A stretch of 64,000 bases of DNA from Bradyrhizobium sp. SZCCT0231. GTDB lineage: Bacteria > Pseudomonadota > Alphaproteobacteria > Rhizobiales > Xanthobacteraceae. This document shows positions 27,570 to 38,850 of this stretch, piece after piece (the first letter of the stretch is position 1; every line of letters starts with the position of its first letter). The translations under genes were made by a program, and so were the position numbers. The notes under the pieces were generated by a model, which searched no databases, had not been told where the DNA came from, and saw only the letters and a list, made by a program, of their open reading frames with translations. The DNA lies in assembly GCF_018130245.1 (NCBI RefSeq), contig NZ_JAFCKP010000004.1, forward strand, positions 62,001-126,000. Direction: 5' to 3'.

Positions 27570-27686
27570 GCGATCGTAGGCAAGTCCCGACCTCCACTCG
27601 TCGTCCCGGCCTAGTGCGCAAGACGGCCGCAGCGTCATCGTGCGCGGATGTGCTATGTTGGCCCGGTGCCAACCGGAGCAATCCTG

Positions 27687-29063
27687 ATGTCGATGCAGAA
27701 TGTGGCTGCCCCTGCGCTTCAGTTTACTCCGCCGAGGCGCAATGAGCTGACCCACATCCCCGGCGACGAAGGCTGGCCGTTCATCGGCAAGACCTTTCAG
27801 GTGCTCGCCGATCCCAAGGGCCATATCGAAGCGAACGGCGCCAAATACGGGCTGGTCTATCGCACGCATTTTTTCGGCGAGACCAATGTCGTGCTGCTCG
27901 GGCCCGAGGCCAACGAGCTCGCGCTGTTCGACCAGCAGAAGCTGTTCTCCTCGACGCATGGCTGGAACAAGGTTCTGGGCCTGCTGTTTCCGCGCGGGCT
28001 GATGCTGCTCGATTTCGACGAGCACCGGCTGCATCGCAAGGCGCTGTCGGTCGCGTTCAAGTCCGGGCCGATGAAGTCCTATCTCGGCGATCTCGACCGC
28101 GGCATTTCCGCCCGCGTCGCGCAATGGAAGGCAAAGCCGGGGGAGATGCTGCTCTATCCGGCAATGAAGCAGCTCACGCTCGATCTCGCCGCGGCCTCGT
28201 TCCTCGGCGCCGATATCGGGCCGGAGGTCGACGAGATCAACCGCGCCTTCGTCGACATGGTCGCCGCCTCCGTCTCGCCGGTCCGCCGCCCCCTGCCCGG
28301 CACCCAGATGGCGCGAGGGGTGAAGGGACGCAAGCGCATCGTCGCCTATTTCCGGGAGCAGATTCCGCTCCGCCGCGGCAATCATGGCGGCGACGATCTG
28401 TTCTCGCAGCTCTGCCGCGCCACCCATGAGGACGGCGCGCTGCTCTCGGAGCAGGACATCATCGACCATATGAGTTTCCTGATGATGGCGGCGCACGACA
28501 CGCTGACCTCGTCGCTGACCTCCTTCATCGGCGAGCTCGCCGCCAATCCGGACTGGCAGAACAGGCTGCGCGCGGAGGTGCTCGCGCTCGGACTTGCCCC
28601 GGGGGCGCCGAGCAGCTTCGACGATCTCGAGAAGATGCCGCTGACCGAGATGGCCTTCAAGGAAGCGCTGCGGATCAAGCCGCCGGTGCCGTCGATGCCG
28701 CGCCGTGCGATGCGCGATTTCAGCTTCAAGGGTTTTGCGATCCCCGCCGGCACGGCGGTCGGCGTCAATCCGCTCTATACGCACCACATGAAGGAGATCT
28801 GGCCGGAGCCGGATCGCTTCGATCCGCTGCGCTTCACCGAGGACGCGCAGCGCAACCGCCACCGCTTCGCTTTCGTGCCGTTCGGCGGCGGCGCGCATAT
28901 GTGCCTCGGCCTGCACTTCGCCTACATGCAGGCGAAATGCTTCGCGCGGCACCTTTTGCAGAACATCGAGGTGTCGCTGGAGCCGGGCTACAAGCCGGAC
29001 TGGCAGATGTGGCCGATCCCGAAGCCGCGGGACGGGTTGCGGGTGCGGGTGAAGGCGGTTTAG
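27687..29063 (+). CDS. Cytochrome P450
   Basis: 458 residues from the ATG at 27687, with GGAG about 9 bases upstream; an ATG at 27648 is a weaker alternative. All P450 landmarks are visible: the I-helix MMAAHDTLTSSL, the K-helix KEALRIKPP (ExxR), and the heme-binding loop FVPFGGGAHMCLGLHFAYMQAK with the cysteine ligand C406. It is soluble and would need ferredoxin or a reductase from elsewhere. Substrate unknown. It lies 117 bases downstream of the LLM monooxygenase gene on the same strand, so co-expression is possible. Confidence 0.94.
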   Translation: MSMQNVAAPALQFTPPRRNELTHIPGDEGWPFIGKTFQVLADPKGHIEANGAKYGLVYRTHFFGETNVVLLGPEANELALFDQQKLFSSTHGWNKVLGLLFPRGLMLLDFDEHRLHRKALSVAFKSGPMKSYLGDLDRGISARVAQWKAKPGEMLLYPAMKQLTLDLAAASFLGADIGPEVDEINRAFVDMVAASVSPVRRPLPGTQMARGVKGRKRIVAYFREQIPLRRGNHGGDDLFSQLCRATHEDGALLSEQDIIDHMSFLMMAAHDTLTSSLTSFIGELAANPDWQNRLRAEVLALGLAPGAPSSFDDLEKMPLTEMAFKEALRIKPPVPSMPRRAMRDFSFKGFAIPAGTAVGVNPLYTHHMKEIWPEPDRFDPLRFTEDAQRNRHRFAFVPFGGGAHMCLGLHFAYMQAKCFARHLLQNIEVSLEPGYKPDWQMWPIPKPRDGLRVRVKAV

Positions 29064-29075
29064 CGCCTCCGCTCT

Positions 29076-29214
29076 TGTAGGGTGGGTTAGCTCGCGGCCG
29101 CGCAAAGCGCGGTCCGCTAGCGTAACCCACCTCTTTTATTTCCGCGGAGACAAAAGTGGTGGGTTACGCGTAACGGACTGCGCTTCGCGCATCCGCTCCG
29201 CTAACCCACCCTAC
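29076..29214. repeat. Intergenic palindromic element, 'GTAGGGTGGGTTAG' class
   Basis: Outer arms GTAGGGTGGGTTAGC and GCTAACCCACCCTAC; inner arms GTAACCCACC and GGTGGGTTACGCG around an AT-rich centre. It shares the GTAGGGTGGG end with the 781-880 class but has a different interior, so it is a sub-family. Between convergent genes. Confidence 0.85.
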
Positions 29215-29234
29215 GATTTCCGCGCCCGGAGCTC

Positions 29235-30074
29235 CTACGCCCCCTGATCGAACGCCTTGCGCAGGGCCACATAGCCCTGCTGCTGCTGGCTCCAGTTGCG
29301 GCCGCCGGTCATGGCGCCGTCGACGACGAGGTCGTGGCCGTTGACGAAGCTGGATTCGTCGCTGGCCAGGAACACCGCGGCATGGGCGATATCATCGGGA
29401 AGGCCGGCGCGCGGGATCGGCTGCGCGGTCTTGTAGACCTCGCGCATCACCGCCGGCGTCTTCTCCGCGGCGTCGGTCGAGAGCCCCAGCGCCTTGCCGA
29501 AGATGCCGGTTGCGATCGCGCCGGGCGAGATCGAGTTGACGCGGACGTTGGATTCGCCGAGCTCCATCGCCACGCATTTGGTGAGGTGGATCACCGCGGC
29601 CTTGGCCGCACTATAGACCATGGACGACGAGAAGCCGGCGAGGCGTCCGGCGATGCTGCCATTGTTGATGATGCTGCCCGCCCCCTGCTTCTTCATGTAG
29701 GGCGCGGCGTGCTTCATGCCGAGCATGACGCTGCGCACCAGCGTCGCCATGGCCGCGTCGAACCGCTCGACCTCGAGGCCCTCGATGCCGCCGGTCTGCG
29801 CCGGCCCGCCGGCATTGTTGAACAGGCAATCGATCCTGCCGAATTTCTCGACTGCGAGCGCGATCAGCGCCTGCATCTGCGCTTCGACCGTCACGTCGGT
29901 CTGGCGGAAGATGCAATTCTGCCCCAGCTGCTTCGCCAGCGCCTCGCCTTCCGCTACGCGCCGACCCGCGATCACAATTTTGGCACCTTCGGCAACGAAG
30001 ACTTCCGCAGTGCGCAATCCGATCCCGCTTGTCGCCCCCGTAATCACCGCAACCTTGCCGTCCAGCCTGCCCAT
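29235..30074 (-). CDS. SDR family oxidoreductase
   Basis: 279 residues. The classical short-chain dehydrogenase motifs are present: the nucleotide-binding TGATSGIG near the start, LFNNAGGPA, the catalytic serine in INNGSIAG, and Y-x-x-x-K as YSAAKAAV. It ends with FVNGHDLVVDGAMTGG, usual for cofactor-domain closure in SDRs. The ARG/ARR-rich loop after the glycine motif (IVIAGRRVAEGEAL) suggests NADP(H) preference, an inference. Monocistronic, divergent from the HWE kinase. Confidence 0.92.
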   Translation of the reverse strand: MGRLDGKVAVITGATSGIGLRTAEVFVAEGAKIVIAGRRVAEGEALAKQLGQNCIFRQTDVTVEAQMQALIALAVEKFGRIDCLFNNAGGPAQTGGIEGLEVERFDAAMATLVRSVMLGMKHAAPYMKKQGAGSIINNGSIAGRLAGFSSSMVYSAAKAAVIHLTKCVAMELGESNVRVNSISPGAIATGIFGKALGLSTDAAEKTPAVMREVYKTAQPIPRAGLPDDIAHAAVFLASDESSFVNGHDLVVDGAMTGGRNWSQQQQGYVALRKAFDQGA

Positions 30075-30253
30075 GGAATGTTCCTGTTTTCGAGCGATTT
30101 GATGCCAAATGGCGAATGTCGGCCGCCGCCGTCGCCGCAGCGGTCACTATCCCTGCCCGCTTCCGACAAGGCAAGCTATGCTTGTGCGGGCGGCATGCGT
30201 AACATCCTCGCGGGCCGCTCGAGTTTCGAACGCCTATCGCAACCGGGCTCTGC

Positions 30254-31219
30254 ATGGGGAAGCTGATCGACGAGTTCCGCAAGAGCTGGCAAGGCGCGGC
30301 GCCGCCCTCGCTGGGTCTGAGCATCTCGTTTGCGGTGATCTGCCTGTTGGGCGCGACCCTGGTCCGCTGGGGTCTCGCTCAGGTTCGCCCCGACATCTAC
30401 TTCACGCCGTACTTCCCGGCCGTGTTCTTCGCCGCTGCCCTGGGAGGATTTCGGATCGGCATCATGACGGCGTTGGTCGGCGGCGTGCTCGGCGTCGTCC
30501 TGAATTTCGGCGATGCCATTGCCGATCGCGCGCGATTTGCGCTGCTGGCGCTTTACTGGGCCGTCTGCGCGATCACCATCTGGGGTGTCGAGCACTATCG
30601 CACCATGCTGGCGGAGCAGCGCCGGATCTCCAAACGCCTGATCGAGGAAGAAGATTATCGCAAGCTGCTGGTCGACGAGCTCCAGCACCGGCTGAAGAAC
30701 AAGCTGTCGACAGTGCATGCCGTGCTGCACCAGGTGCTGCACGACCAGCCGCAGGTTTGGGCCCGGATCGATCCCCGGCTGCGCTCGCTGGCCGCGACCG
30801 ACGATCTGATCTCGCGGATCGACAAGCGGGGCTGCGATATCCGCGACCTCCTGATCTCCGAGCTCGGGCCCTATGGCCATGTCCGCTTCACGCTCAACGG
30901 TGAGCGGCTGTTCCTGCCGCCGAAGCTCGCGGTCACGCTGTCATTGATGTTTCACGAGCTCGCTACCAATGCAGGCAAGTACGGCGCATTCTCCTCACCG
31001 CGCGGTCTGCTGCAGGTGTCCTGGACCATCAACGACGATCGCCTGACCATCACCTGGGACGAAACCGAGGGGCCGAGCGTGGACAAGGTGTCCGAGCCCG
31101 GCTTCGGCACCAAGCTGCTGAAATCGGCACTGTCGGCCTTCGATGGCAGGACCGAGATCGCGTATCTGAAAACCGGGCTGCATTGCATCATGCAATGCCG
31201 AATTCCTAAAAGCGGCTAG
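30254..31219 (+). CDS. HWE/HisKA_2-type membrane sensor histidine kinase
   Basis: 321 residues. The first 115 residues carry four membrane helices in a DUF4118-like arrangement (FTPYFPAVFFAAALGGFRIGIMTALVGGVLGV). The phosphoacceptor region is DELQHRLKNKLSTVHAVLHQ, typical of HWE/HisKA_2 kinases, and the ATPase part has FHELATNAGKYGAFS (N-box) and a degenerate GFGTKLLKSAL G-box. Such kinases are often involved in general stress or light responses in alphaproteobacteria. No response regulator is adjacent. The start ATG at 30254 has no strong ribosome binding site. Confidence 0.88.
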   Translation: MGKLIDEFRKSWQGAAPPSLGLSISFAVICLLGATLVRWGLAQVRPDIYFTPYFPAVFFAAALGGFRIGIMTALVGGVLGVVLNFGDAIADRARFALLALYWAVCAITIWGVEHYRTMLAEQRRISKRLIEEEDYRKLLVDELQHRLKNKLSTVHAVLHQVLHDQPQVWARIDPRLRSLAATDDLISRIDKRGCDIRDLLISELGPYGHVRFTLNGERLFLPPKLAVTLSLMFHELATNAGKYGAFSSPRGLLQVSWTINDDRLTITWDETEGPSVDKVSEPGFGTKLLKSALSAFDGRTEIAYLKTGLHCIMQCRIPKSG

Positions 31220-31708
31220 CAATTAGGTTCAAATGTCGCACAGTGAAAGGTGTGCTCCCTCCTCCGCTTGCGGGGGAGGGCTATCGCATTTGAGAGCTTT
31301 TCCCTGCGGCCATCCTTCGAGACGCCCGCTTTAGGCGGGCTCCTCAGGATGAGGACGGAGTGCGTGGCTGCAGTTTCAACGGGCACTGACGCCGATGAGC
31401 CTCACCCTGAGGAGGCGCGTAAGCGCCGTCTCGAAGGATGAGGCGTGCGCGCAGGCCGATGTCGCGGTCATCACCCAGCCGAGAAAATTCCGCGCTAGAC
31501 TTGAAACAAACGAAAGAAAAGCGCGAAGGTCACGCGCGCTTTCGCATGCGTCGTTGACGCTCTGTTAATGACGATTTTCTGCGCGTGTCGCATCGCCGCA
31601 AGTTTTCTCCAAAACACCCCCGTATTTCTCCGCACCCCTTAACCAAACTTAAGAGGGAACCGCGCAAGATCGCGCCCATTGCAAAGGCGCGCTGAAACAA
31701 CAAGATTC
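31220..31708. other. Intergenic region containing a palindromic element
   Basis: About 490 bases between two plus-strand genes. It holds the palindrome at 31311-31442 and then an A/T-richer segment (31490-31700) that probably includes the promoter of the following GGDEF-EAL gene. No small gene is supported. Confidence 0.5.
31311..31442. repeat. Intergenic palindromic element, 'CATCCTTCGAGACG' class
   Basis: CATCCTTCGAGACGCCCGCT and the mirrored GCGCCGTCTCGAAGGATG form the outer arms; CTCCTCAGGATGAGG and CCTCACCCTGAGGAG form inner arms. This is a further family of intergenic palindrome, seen once in the window. Confidence 0.85.
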
Positions 31709-33454
31709 ATGACTTCTATGAACGACAATAGATATTCCGGCGCGACTGAAGCCGAGCTCGGTTTTCTCAAGGAAATCGTTAGAATGCTGCCTGCCGGCCT
31801 CACCGTGCAGGACGCGCATGGCGAGCTTCTGCTGGTTAACGATGCCGCCGCAGCGCAGCTCGGGATGGACGGCAGCCGTCCCTCGCCCGATCTGGCGCCG
31901 CGCCGTGAAGCCTGCCGGAAGGCGCTGAGCGCCGGCCAGGCCGTCGTCGCCGAGGAAGCGCTGCACGACGGCGCCGCGCGCCAGGTGCTGCTCACGACCC
32001 ATCGTCCCGTTCGCCTCGCCGGGCGCGAGCTCCTGATCTCGGCGTCCTCCGACATCACCGAGCAGAAGAATTTCGAGGACCAGCTGTTTCGCTCGGCATA
32101 TTTCGACGAGCTGACCGGGCTGCCCTCGCGACGCGTGATCGAGCATCGCGCCAACAGCCTGCTCGCGCGCGATCGCAGCGGCGAGCGCTTTGCGCTGGCC
32201 TTTCTCGACGTCGACAATTTCAAGCACATCAACGACTATTACGGCCACACCGTGGGCGACGCGCTGCTGGTCGAGCTGTCGAAGCGGCTCGGGCGCGACC
32301 TGCGCGATTCCGACATGTTGTCGCGCATCTCCGGCGACGAATTCCTGCTGCTGCTCTCCCCGATCCAGAGCCAGGAGGAAGTCGCCGAGTTCATGCAATC
32401 GACGCTGGAGCGGCTGACCGCGCCGTTCTTCATCGACAATTCGGAAGTCTTCGCCTCGACCTCGGTCGGCATCAGCCTCTATCCCGACCACGGACGCAGC
32501 TTCGAGACGCTGCGGCAGAACGCCGATATCGCGATGTACCGCATCAAGAACAACGGCAAGGGACTGGCCGCCTTCTTCGACGCCAGCATGGAGCGCGAGG
32601 CGCAGGCACGGATGAAGGTCGAGCAGTCGCTGCGGCTCGCCATCCTGGAAAAGCGCTTCTGCTGCGCCTTCCAGTCCAAGGTCGACATCCGCACACAGGC
32701 CGTGAAGGGCATCGAGGCATTGGTACGCCTGCGCGACGACGAAGGCGTGATCCAGGCGCCGGGCTCGTTCATCAACCTCGCCGGCGAGCTCGGCCTGATC
32801 GACGAGCTGACCCATCTCGTGCTCGCCGAGATCGTCAAATCGATCGACCTGATCAACGACACGTTCGGCGCGGAAGCGACCATCAGCATCAACGTCGCCG
32901 CCAAGCAGGCCGGCAATCCCGAGTTCATGCGCAGCTTTGCGCAGGCGCTGGACGACACCGGCTTTCCCCATCGCTTCATGATCGAGGTGACGGAAGACGC
33001 CTTCGTCGCCAAGAATCATTTCCAGGCCGAGATCCTGCCGATGTTCCGCAAGCTCGGCGTCGGCATCTCCATCGACGATTTCGGCACCGGCTATTCCTCG
33101 CTCTCGGCGCTCGCCGACATCACCGCCGACGAGATCAAGATCGACCGCTCCTTCATCACCGACATCCACAAGCGCCCGCGCAGCCAGGGCATCCTGCGCG
33201 CGATCGAATCCTTGAGCGAGGCGCTCGGCATGACGGTGATCGCCGAAGGCCTCGAATCCTACGAGGAGCTGGCCTATCTGCAGGCCGCGACCAAGATCCG
33301 CTACGCGCAGGGCTATTACTTCTCGCGGCCGATCTTCCTGGAGGAGCTGAAGCTCGCAACGCCCGCCTCCAGCGAGGCGCGGGTCAGCGTGGCGAGCCGC
33401 CCCCACCAGCAGAATCGCCAGGGCTATTCACGGGCGAGCGGGTATCGGCGGTAG
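31709..33454 (+). CDS. PAS-GGDEF-EAL cyclic-di-GMP turnover protein (soluble)
   Basis: 581 residues from the ATG at 31709. Domains: PAS (about 20-120), GGDEF (about 125-285) with signature SGDEF at 208-212 and an RxxD product-inhibition site (199-202) five residues before it, and EAL (about 305-560) with EALVR at 336-340, plus DDFGTGYSSL and KIDRSF. All EAL catalytic blocks look intact; the GGDEF motif has S for the first G, a change tolerated in some active cyclases. It may therefore make, degrade or both make and degrade c-di-GMP. No membrane segment, so a cytoplasmic sensor. Confidence 0.93.
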   Translation: MTSMNDNRYSGATEAELGFLKEIVRMLPAGLTVQDAHGELLLVNDAAAAQLGMDGSRPSPDLAPRREACRKALSAGQAVVAEEALHDGAARQVLLTTHRPVRLAGRELLISASSDITEQKNFEDQLFRSAYFDELTGLPSRRVIEHRANSLLARDRSGERFALAFLDVDNFKHINDYYGHTVGDALLVELSKRLGRDLRDSDMLSRISGDEFLLLLSPIQSQEEVAEFMQSTLERLTAPFFIDNSEVFASTSVGISLYPDHGRSFETLRQNADIAMYRIKNNGKGLAAFFDASMEREAQARMKVEQSLRLAILEKRFCCAFQSKVDIRTQAVKGIEALVRLRDDEGVIQAPGSFINLAGELGLIDELTHLVLAEIVKSIDLINDTFGAEATISINVAAKQAGNPEFMRSFAQALDDTGFPHRFMIEVTEDAFVAKNHFQAEILPMFRKLGVGISIDDFGTGYSSLSALADITADEIKIDRSFITDIHKRPRSQGILRAIESLSEALGMTVIAEGLESYEELAYLQAATKIRYAQGYYFSRPIFLEELKLATPASSEARVSVASRPHQQNRQGYSRASGYRR

Positions 33455-33477
33455 GGGCGGCGCCGCTCCAATCTCGC

Positions 33478-33583
33478 TGTCGTCGCCCGGCTTGACCGGG
33501 CGACCCAGTATTCCAGAGACAGTCGTTGTTGAATCGATGGGCCACGGCGTACTGGATGCCCCGGTCAAGCCGGGGCATGACAG
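33478..33583. repeat. Intergenic palindromic element, 'GTCGTCGCCCGGCTTGACCGGGCGAC' class
   Basis: A local hairpin CGCCCGGCTTGACCGGGCG, then CCAGTATTCCAGAGAC, a spacer, and ACTGGATGCCCCGGTCAAGCCGGGGCATGACAG. Layout resembles the element at 13155-13253. It separates two plus-strand genes. Confidence 0.8.
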
Positions 33584-33674
33584 TGGTGGGTGGGGCGGCA
33601 CCTCAATGCCCATTTCCCCCTTTGAAATTGCTGGCCTTTTGGTAATACACAGGCGGACCTCCCCGAGGTATCTC

Positions 33675-35117
<1,443 letters not shown>

Positions 35118-35362
35118 CTTTCGAGACACCGGACTGTCCGGAGTCTCGGATTCCGGACACCCCACCCGGCTGCTCTTCCGGGGTGAATTGCAGGCAATTG
35201 CCGCAGATTTCAGCGATTTTGCGCGACGTTTCGGGATCTGGCGCGGACCTTGCTCTCCGCTTTGCCGTCTTTCATTCGCGAGGAGCAACCTGTTCCGGGG
35301 CAGCTCTTCGCGATAAGATCAAGCACAACAAGGCCTACGGTCCAGGGAGCGGGAGGAACGCC

Positions 35363-37390
35363 GTGAGCCATCATCCAGCTCTGCCTTACTTGCGCAACTC
35401 CGAGAAGGGCAAGGTCGTCTCGGCGAATGAAGCCGTCATGCTGATCCGCGACGGTGACACGGTGGCGACCGGCGGCTTCGTCGGCATCGGCTTTGCCGAA
35501 GAGATCGCGATCGCACTGGAGGAGCTCTATCTGTCCCACGAGGGCGATGCGCCCTACACGCAGGGCAAGCCGCGCAATCTGACGCTGGTCTATGCGGCCG
35601 GTCAGGGCGACGGCAAGCAGCGCGGCCTCAATCATTTCGGACATGAAGGCCTGGTGCGGCGCGTGATCGGCGGGCATTGGGGCCTTGCGCCGAAACTGCA
35701 GCAGCTCGCGATCGCGAACCAGATCGAGGCCTATAACCTGCCGCAGGGCGTGATCACGCACCTGTTTCGCGACATCGCCGCACACCGGCCCGGCCACATC
35801 ACCCGGGTCGGCATGGGCACCTTCGTCGACCCCCGGCACGGCGGCGGCAAGCTGAATGCGTGCACCACCGAGGACATGGTGGAGCTGATCGCGCTGCGTG
35901 GCGAGGACTGCCTGCTCTACAAGACGTTTCCGATCGATGTCGGGATCATCCGCGCCACCACCGGCGATCCCGACGGCAATCTCACCATGGAGAAGGAGGC
36001 ACTGACGCTGGAGGCGCTCGCCATCGCCATGGCGGCGCATAATTCCGGCGGTATCGTCATCGCCCAGGTCGAACGCGTCGCCGAGGCCGGCAGTCTCAAT
36101 CCGCGCCAGGTCAAGATTCCCGGCATTCTCGTCGACTGCGTCGTCGTGGCGAGGCCCGAGAACCACTGGCAGACTTTTGGCACGCAATACAATCCGGCTT
36201 TCTCGAGCGAGATCCGCGTCCGCGCGGCCTCTTTGCCCGTGATGCCGATCAGCGAGCGCAAGATCATCGCGCGGCGCGCCGCGCTGGAGCTCAAGGCCAA
36301 CAGCGTCGTCAATCTCGGCATCGGCATGCCGGAGGGCATCGCCTCGGTCGCCAATGAAGAGCGGATCATCGACCTCATCACGCTGACGGCGGAGCCTGGC
36401 GTGATCGGCGGCATCCCGGCGAGCGGCATCGATTTCGGCGCGGCGATCAACACGCAGGCGGTGATCGACCAGCCCTACCAGTTCGACTTCTACGACGGCG
36501 GCGGTTTAGATGCCACCTTCCTCGGGCTTGCCCAGGTCGACCGCGCGGGCAACCTCAATGTCAGCAAGTTCGGACCGAAGCTTGCCGGGGCCGGCGGCTT
36601 CATCAACATCAGCCAGAATGCCAAGGAAGTCGTCTTCGTCGGCACGTTCGGCGCGGGCAAGCAACGCGTCGCGGTGCGCGACGGCAAGCTCGTCATCCTC
36701 GACGAAGCCAAGTCGCGCAAGTTCGTCGACAAGGTCGAGCACGTCACCTTCAGCGGCCCGTTTGCCGCCGCGCGCAAGCAACGCACGCTGTACGTCACCG
36801 AGCGCTGCGTGTTCGAGCTGAGGGCGGACGGGCTCGAGCTCACCGAAGTCGCGCCCGGCATCGACATCGAGCGCGACATCCTGCGCCTGATGGATTTCAA
36901 GCCGCTGATCCCGCGCGACCCGGTTCCGATGGACGCGCGCATCTTCGGCGACGGCCTGATGGATCTGCGCGAGCGCCTGCTCACCATCCCGCTCGACCAG
37001 CGCTTCACGCTGGACGAGCAGCAGAACCTGTTCTTCGTCAACCTCGAACGCTATCCGCTCCGCAGCAAGGCCGAGATCGACACCATCGCTGCCATCGTCG
37101 AGGCCCGCCTGGCGCCGCTCGGACGCCGGGTCTACGCTATCGTCAATTATGACAATTTTTCCATCCTGCCGGAGCTGATGGACGATTACTCCGCCATGGT
37201 CCGCAGCCTCGTCGACCGCTTCTATTCCGGCGTGTCGCGCTACACCACGTCGGGCTTCCTGCGCATCAAGCTTGGTGAAGCCCTGGAGAAACGCGGCGTC
37301 GCGCCGCATATTTTCGAAAGCGCGGAGGAGGCGCAGTTCGATCGGCGTCAGGCCGAGGCAGCAGGCGATGCGCGGCCAGCTCGAAAATGA
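35363..37390 (+). CDS. Acyl-CoA:acetate/3-ketoacid CoA-transferase, fused alpha/beta type with C-terminal extension
   Basis: 675 residues from the GTG at 35363, which follows GGGAGGAACGCC; the longer frame upstream is not coding-like. The fused CoA-transferase has the N-terminal [26 protein letters not shown] block and the second-half [25 protein letters not shown]...[15 protein letters not shown], where the glutamate of the EPGVIGG motif forms the acyl-glutamyl intermediate. It resembles propionate/acetate CoA-transferase (YdiF/Pct). The last about 130 residues ([18 protein letters not shown] to the end) go beyond usual YdiF length. Acyl substrate unknown. Confidence 0.9.
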   Translation: MSHHPALPYLRNSEKGKVVSANEAVMLIRDGDTVATGGFVGIGFAEEIAIALEELYLSHEGDAPYTQGKPRNLTLVYAAGQGDGKQRGLNHFGHEGLVRRVIGGHWGLAPKLQQLAIANQIEAYNLPQGVITHLFRDIAAHRPGHITRVGMGTFVDPRHGGGKLNACTTEDMVELIALRGEDCLLYKTFPIDVGIIRATTGDPDGNLTMEKEALTLEALAIAMAAHNSGGIVIAQVERVAEAGSLNPRQVKIPGILVDCVVVARPENHWQTFGTQYNPAFSSEIRVRAASLPVMPISERKIIARRAALELKANSVVNLGIGMPEGIASVANEERIIDLITLTAEPGVIGGIPASGIDFGAAINTQAVIDQPYQFDFYDGGGLDATFLGLAQVDRAGNLNVSKFGPKLAGAGGFINISQNAKEVVFVGTFGAGKQRVAVRDGKLVILDEAKSRKFVDKVEHVTFSGPFAAARKQRTLYVTERCVFELRADGLELTEVAPGIDIERDILRLMDFKPLIPRDPVPMDARIFGDGLMDLRERLLTIPLDQRFTLDEQQNLFFVNLERYPLRSKAEIDTIAAIVEARLAPLGRRVYAIVNYDNFSILPELMDDYSAMVRSLVDRFYSGVSRYTTSGFLRIKLGEALEKRGVAPHIFESAEEAQFDRRQAEAAGDARPARK

Positions 37391-37496
37391 TACATGTTCG
37401 AAAGGCCGACATGCTCGGGCGGAAGGTTCAATTGCAATGTTCGTAGTGTTGTGCAAATCGCTGTTACCGAGAAACTTTGAATCAGGAGGGACCATC

Positions 37497-38681
37497 GTGC
37501 GTCGATCACTCATCATAACAACAACCCTTCTCGCGCTCGCCGCGAGCACCTCCGCGCAAGCGGACGATCTCAAGATCGCGCTGATCCACGGCAAGACCGG
37601 CCCGCTCGAGGCTTACGCCAAGCAGACCGAGACCGGCCTGAAGATGGGTTTTGAATACGCCACCAAGGGCACCATGACGCTCGACGGCCGTAAGATCGTC
37701 GTCATCACCAAGGACGACCAGGGCAAGCCCGACCTTGCCAAGGCTGCACTCGCTGAAGCCTATCAGGACGACAAGGCCGACATCGCGATCGGCACGACCT
37801 CGTCGGCCGCGGCGCTCGCCATTCTTCCCGTCGCCGAGGAGAACAAGAAGATCCTGATCGTCGAGCCCGCGGTCGCGGACCAGATTACCGGCGAGAAGTG
37901 GAATCGCTACATCTTCCGCACCGCGCGCAACTCGTCGCAAGACGCGATCTCCAACGCGGTCGCGATCGGCAAGCAGGGCGTCACCGTGGCAACGCTGGCG
38001 CAGGACTACGCGTTCGGCCGCGACGGCGTCGCCGCCTTCAAGGAAGCGCTCGCCAAGACCGGCGCGACGCTCGCCGCCGAGGAATATGCCCCGACCTCGA
38101 CCACCGACTTCACCGCGGTCGGCCAGCGCCTGTTCGACGCGCTGAAGGACAAGCCGGGCCGCAAGGTGATCTGGGTGATCTGGGCCGGCGCCGGCAATCC
38201 GCTGGCCAAGCTCCAGGACATGGACCCGAAGCGCTACGGCATCGAGCTCTCCACCGGCGGCAACATCCTGCCGGCGCTCGCGGCCTATAAGGGCCTGCCC
38301 GGCATGGAAGGCGCGACCTACTACTTCTATGAGATCCCGAAGAACCCGGTGAACGACTGGCTGGTCGCCGAGCACCAGAAGCGCTTCAACGCGCCGCCGG
38401 ACTTCTTCACCGCGGGCGGCTTTGCCGCCGCGATGTCCGTCGTCGCCGCCGTCACCAAGGCGAAGTCGACCGACACCGAGAAGCTGATCACGGCGATGGA
38501 GGGCCTCGAGTTCGACACGCCGAAGGGCAAGATGGTGTTCCGGAAAGAGGATCATCAGGCGCTGCAGAGCATGTATCACTTCAAGGTCAAGGTCGATCCG
38601 AACGTCGCCTGGGCCGTGCTCGAGCCGGTGCGCGAGCTGAAGATCGAGGACATGAACGTCCCGATCAAGAACAAGCGGTGA
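37497..38681 (+). CDS. ABC transporter substrate-binding protein of the Liv-type operon
   Basis: 394 residues from the GTG at 37497, preceded by AGGAGGG. A signal peptide (MRRSLIITTTLLALAASTSAQA) targets the periplasm. The mature protein is a type I binding fold: LKIALIHGKTGPLEAYAKQTETGLKMGFEYAT, then IVVITKDDQGKPDLAKAALAEAYQDDKADIAIGTTSSAAALA. It is the first gene of the cluster and should deliver the ligand to the two permeases encoded downstream. The preceding CoA-transferase suggests a carboxylic or aromatic acid substrate, but that is only contextual. Confidence 0.94.
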   Translation: MRRSLIITTTLLALAASTSAQADDLKIALIHGKTGPLEAYAKQTETGLKMGFEYATKGTMTLDGRKIVVITKDDQGKPDLAKAALAEAYQDDKADIAIGTTSSAAALAILPVAEENKKILIVEPAVADQITGEKWNRYIFRTARNSSQDAISNAVAIGKQGVTVATLAQDYAFGRDGVAAFKEALAKTGATLAAEEYAPTSTTDFTAVGQRLFDALKDKPGRKVIWVIWAGAGNPLAKLQDMDPKRYGIELSTGGNILPALAAYKGLPGMEGATYYFYEIPKNPVNDWLVAEHQKRFNAPPDFFTAGGFAAAMSVVAAVTKAKSTDTEKLITAMEGLEFDTPKGKMVFRKEDHQALQSMYHFKVKVDPNVAWAVLEPVRELKIEDMNVPIKNKR

Positions 38682-38694
38682 GCTTTCTTGCTTC

Positions 38695-38803
38695 ACCTCT
38701 CCCGCTTGCGGGAGAGGCCGGGAGAGGGCTCTGTCCTCTTGGGGGCTCTCGCCTGCGGAGACACCCTCTCCCCTGCCCTCCCCCGCATGCGGGGGAGGGG
38801 GCG
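38695..38803. repeat. Intergenic palindromic element in the Liv cluster
   Basis: CACCTCTCCCGCTTGCGGGAGAGG is a perfect local hairpin, followed by a second one, CCTCCCCCGCATGCGGGGGAGG. It separates the binding-protein gene from the ATPase gene within one transcription direction, a common place for message-processing or partial termination that favours high binding-protein levels. Confidence 0.8.
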
Positions 38804-38850
38804 CACTGCGACCGCGGACATATTGCCGTTCCATCATTCGCCGGACTCCA

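Noticed and set aside
26478-29105. 875-codon minus-strand frame opposite the monooxygenase and P450
   Set aside because: Spans two real plus-strand genes and their gap; composition (RHHQAG-rich) is typical of an antisense shadow.
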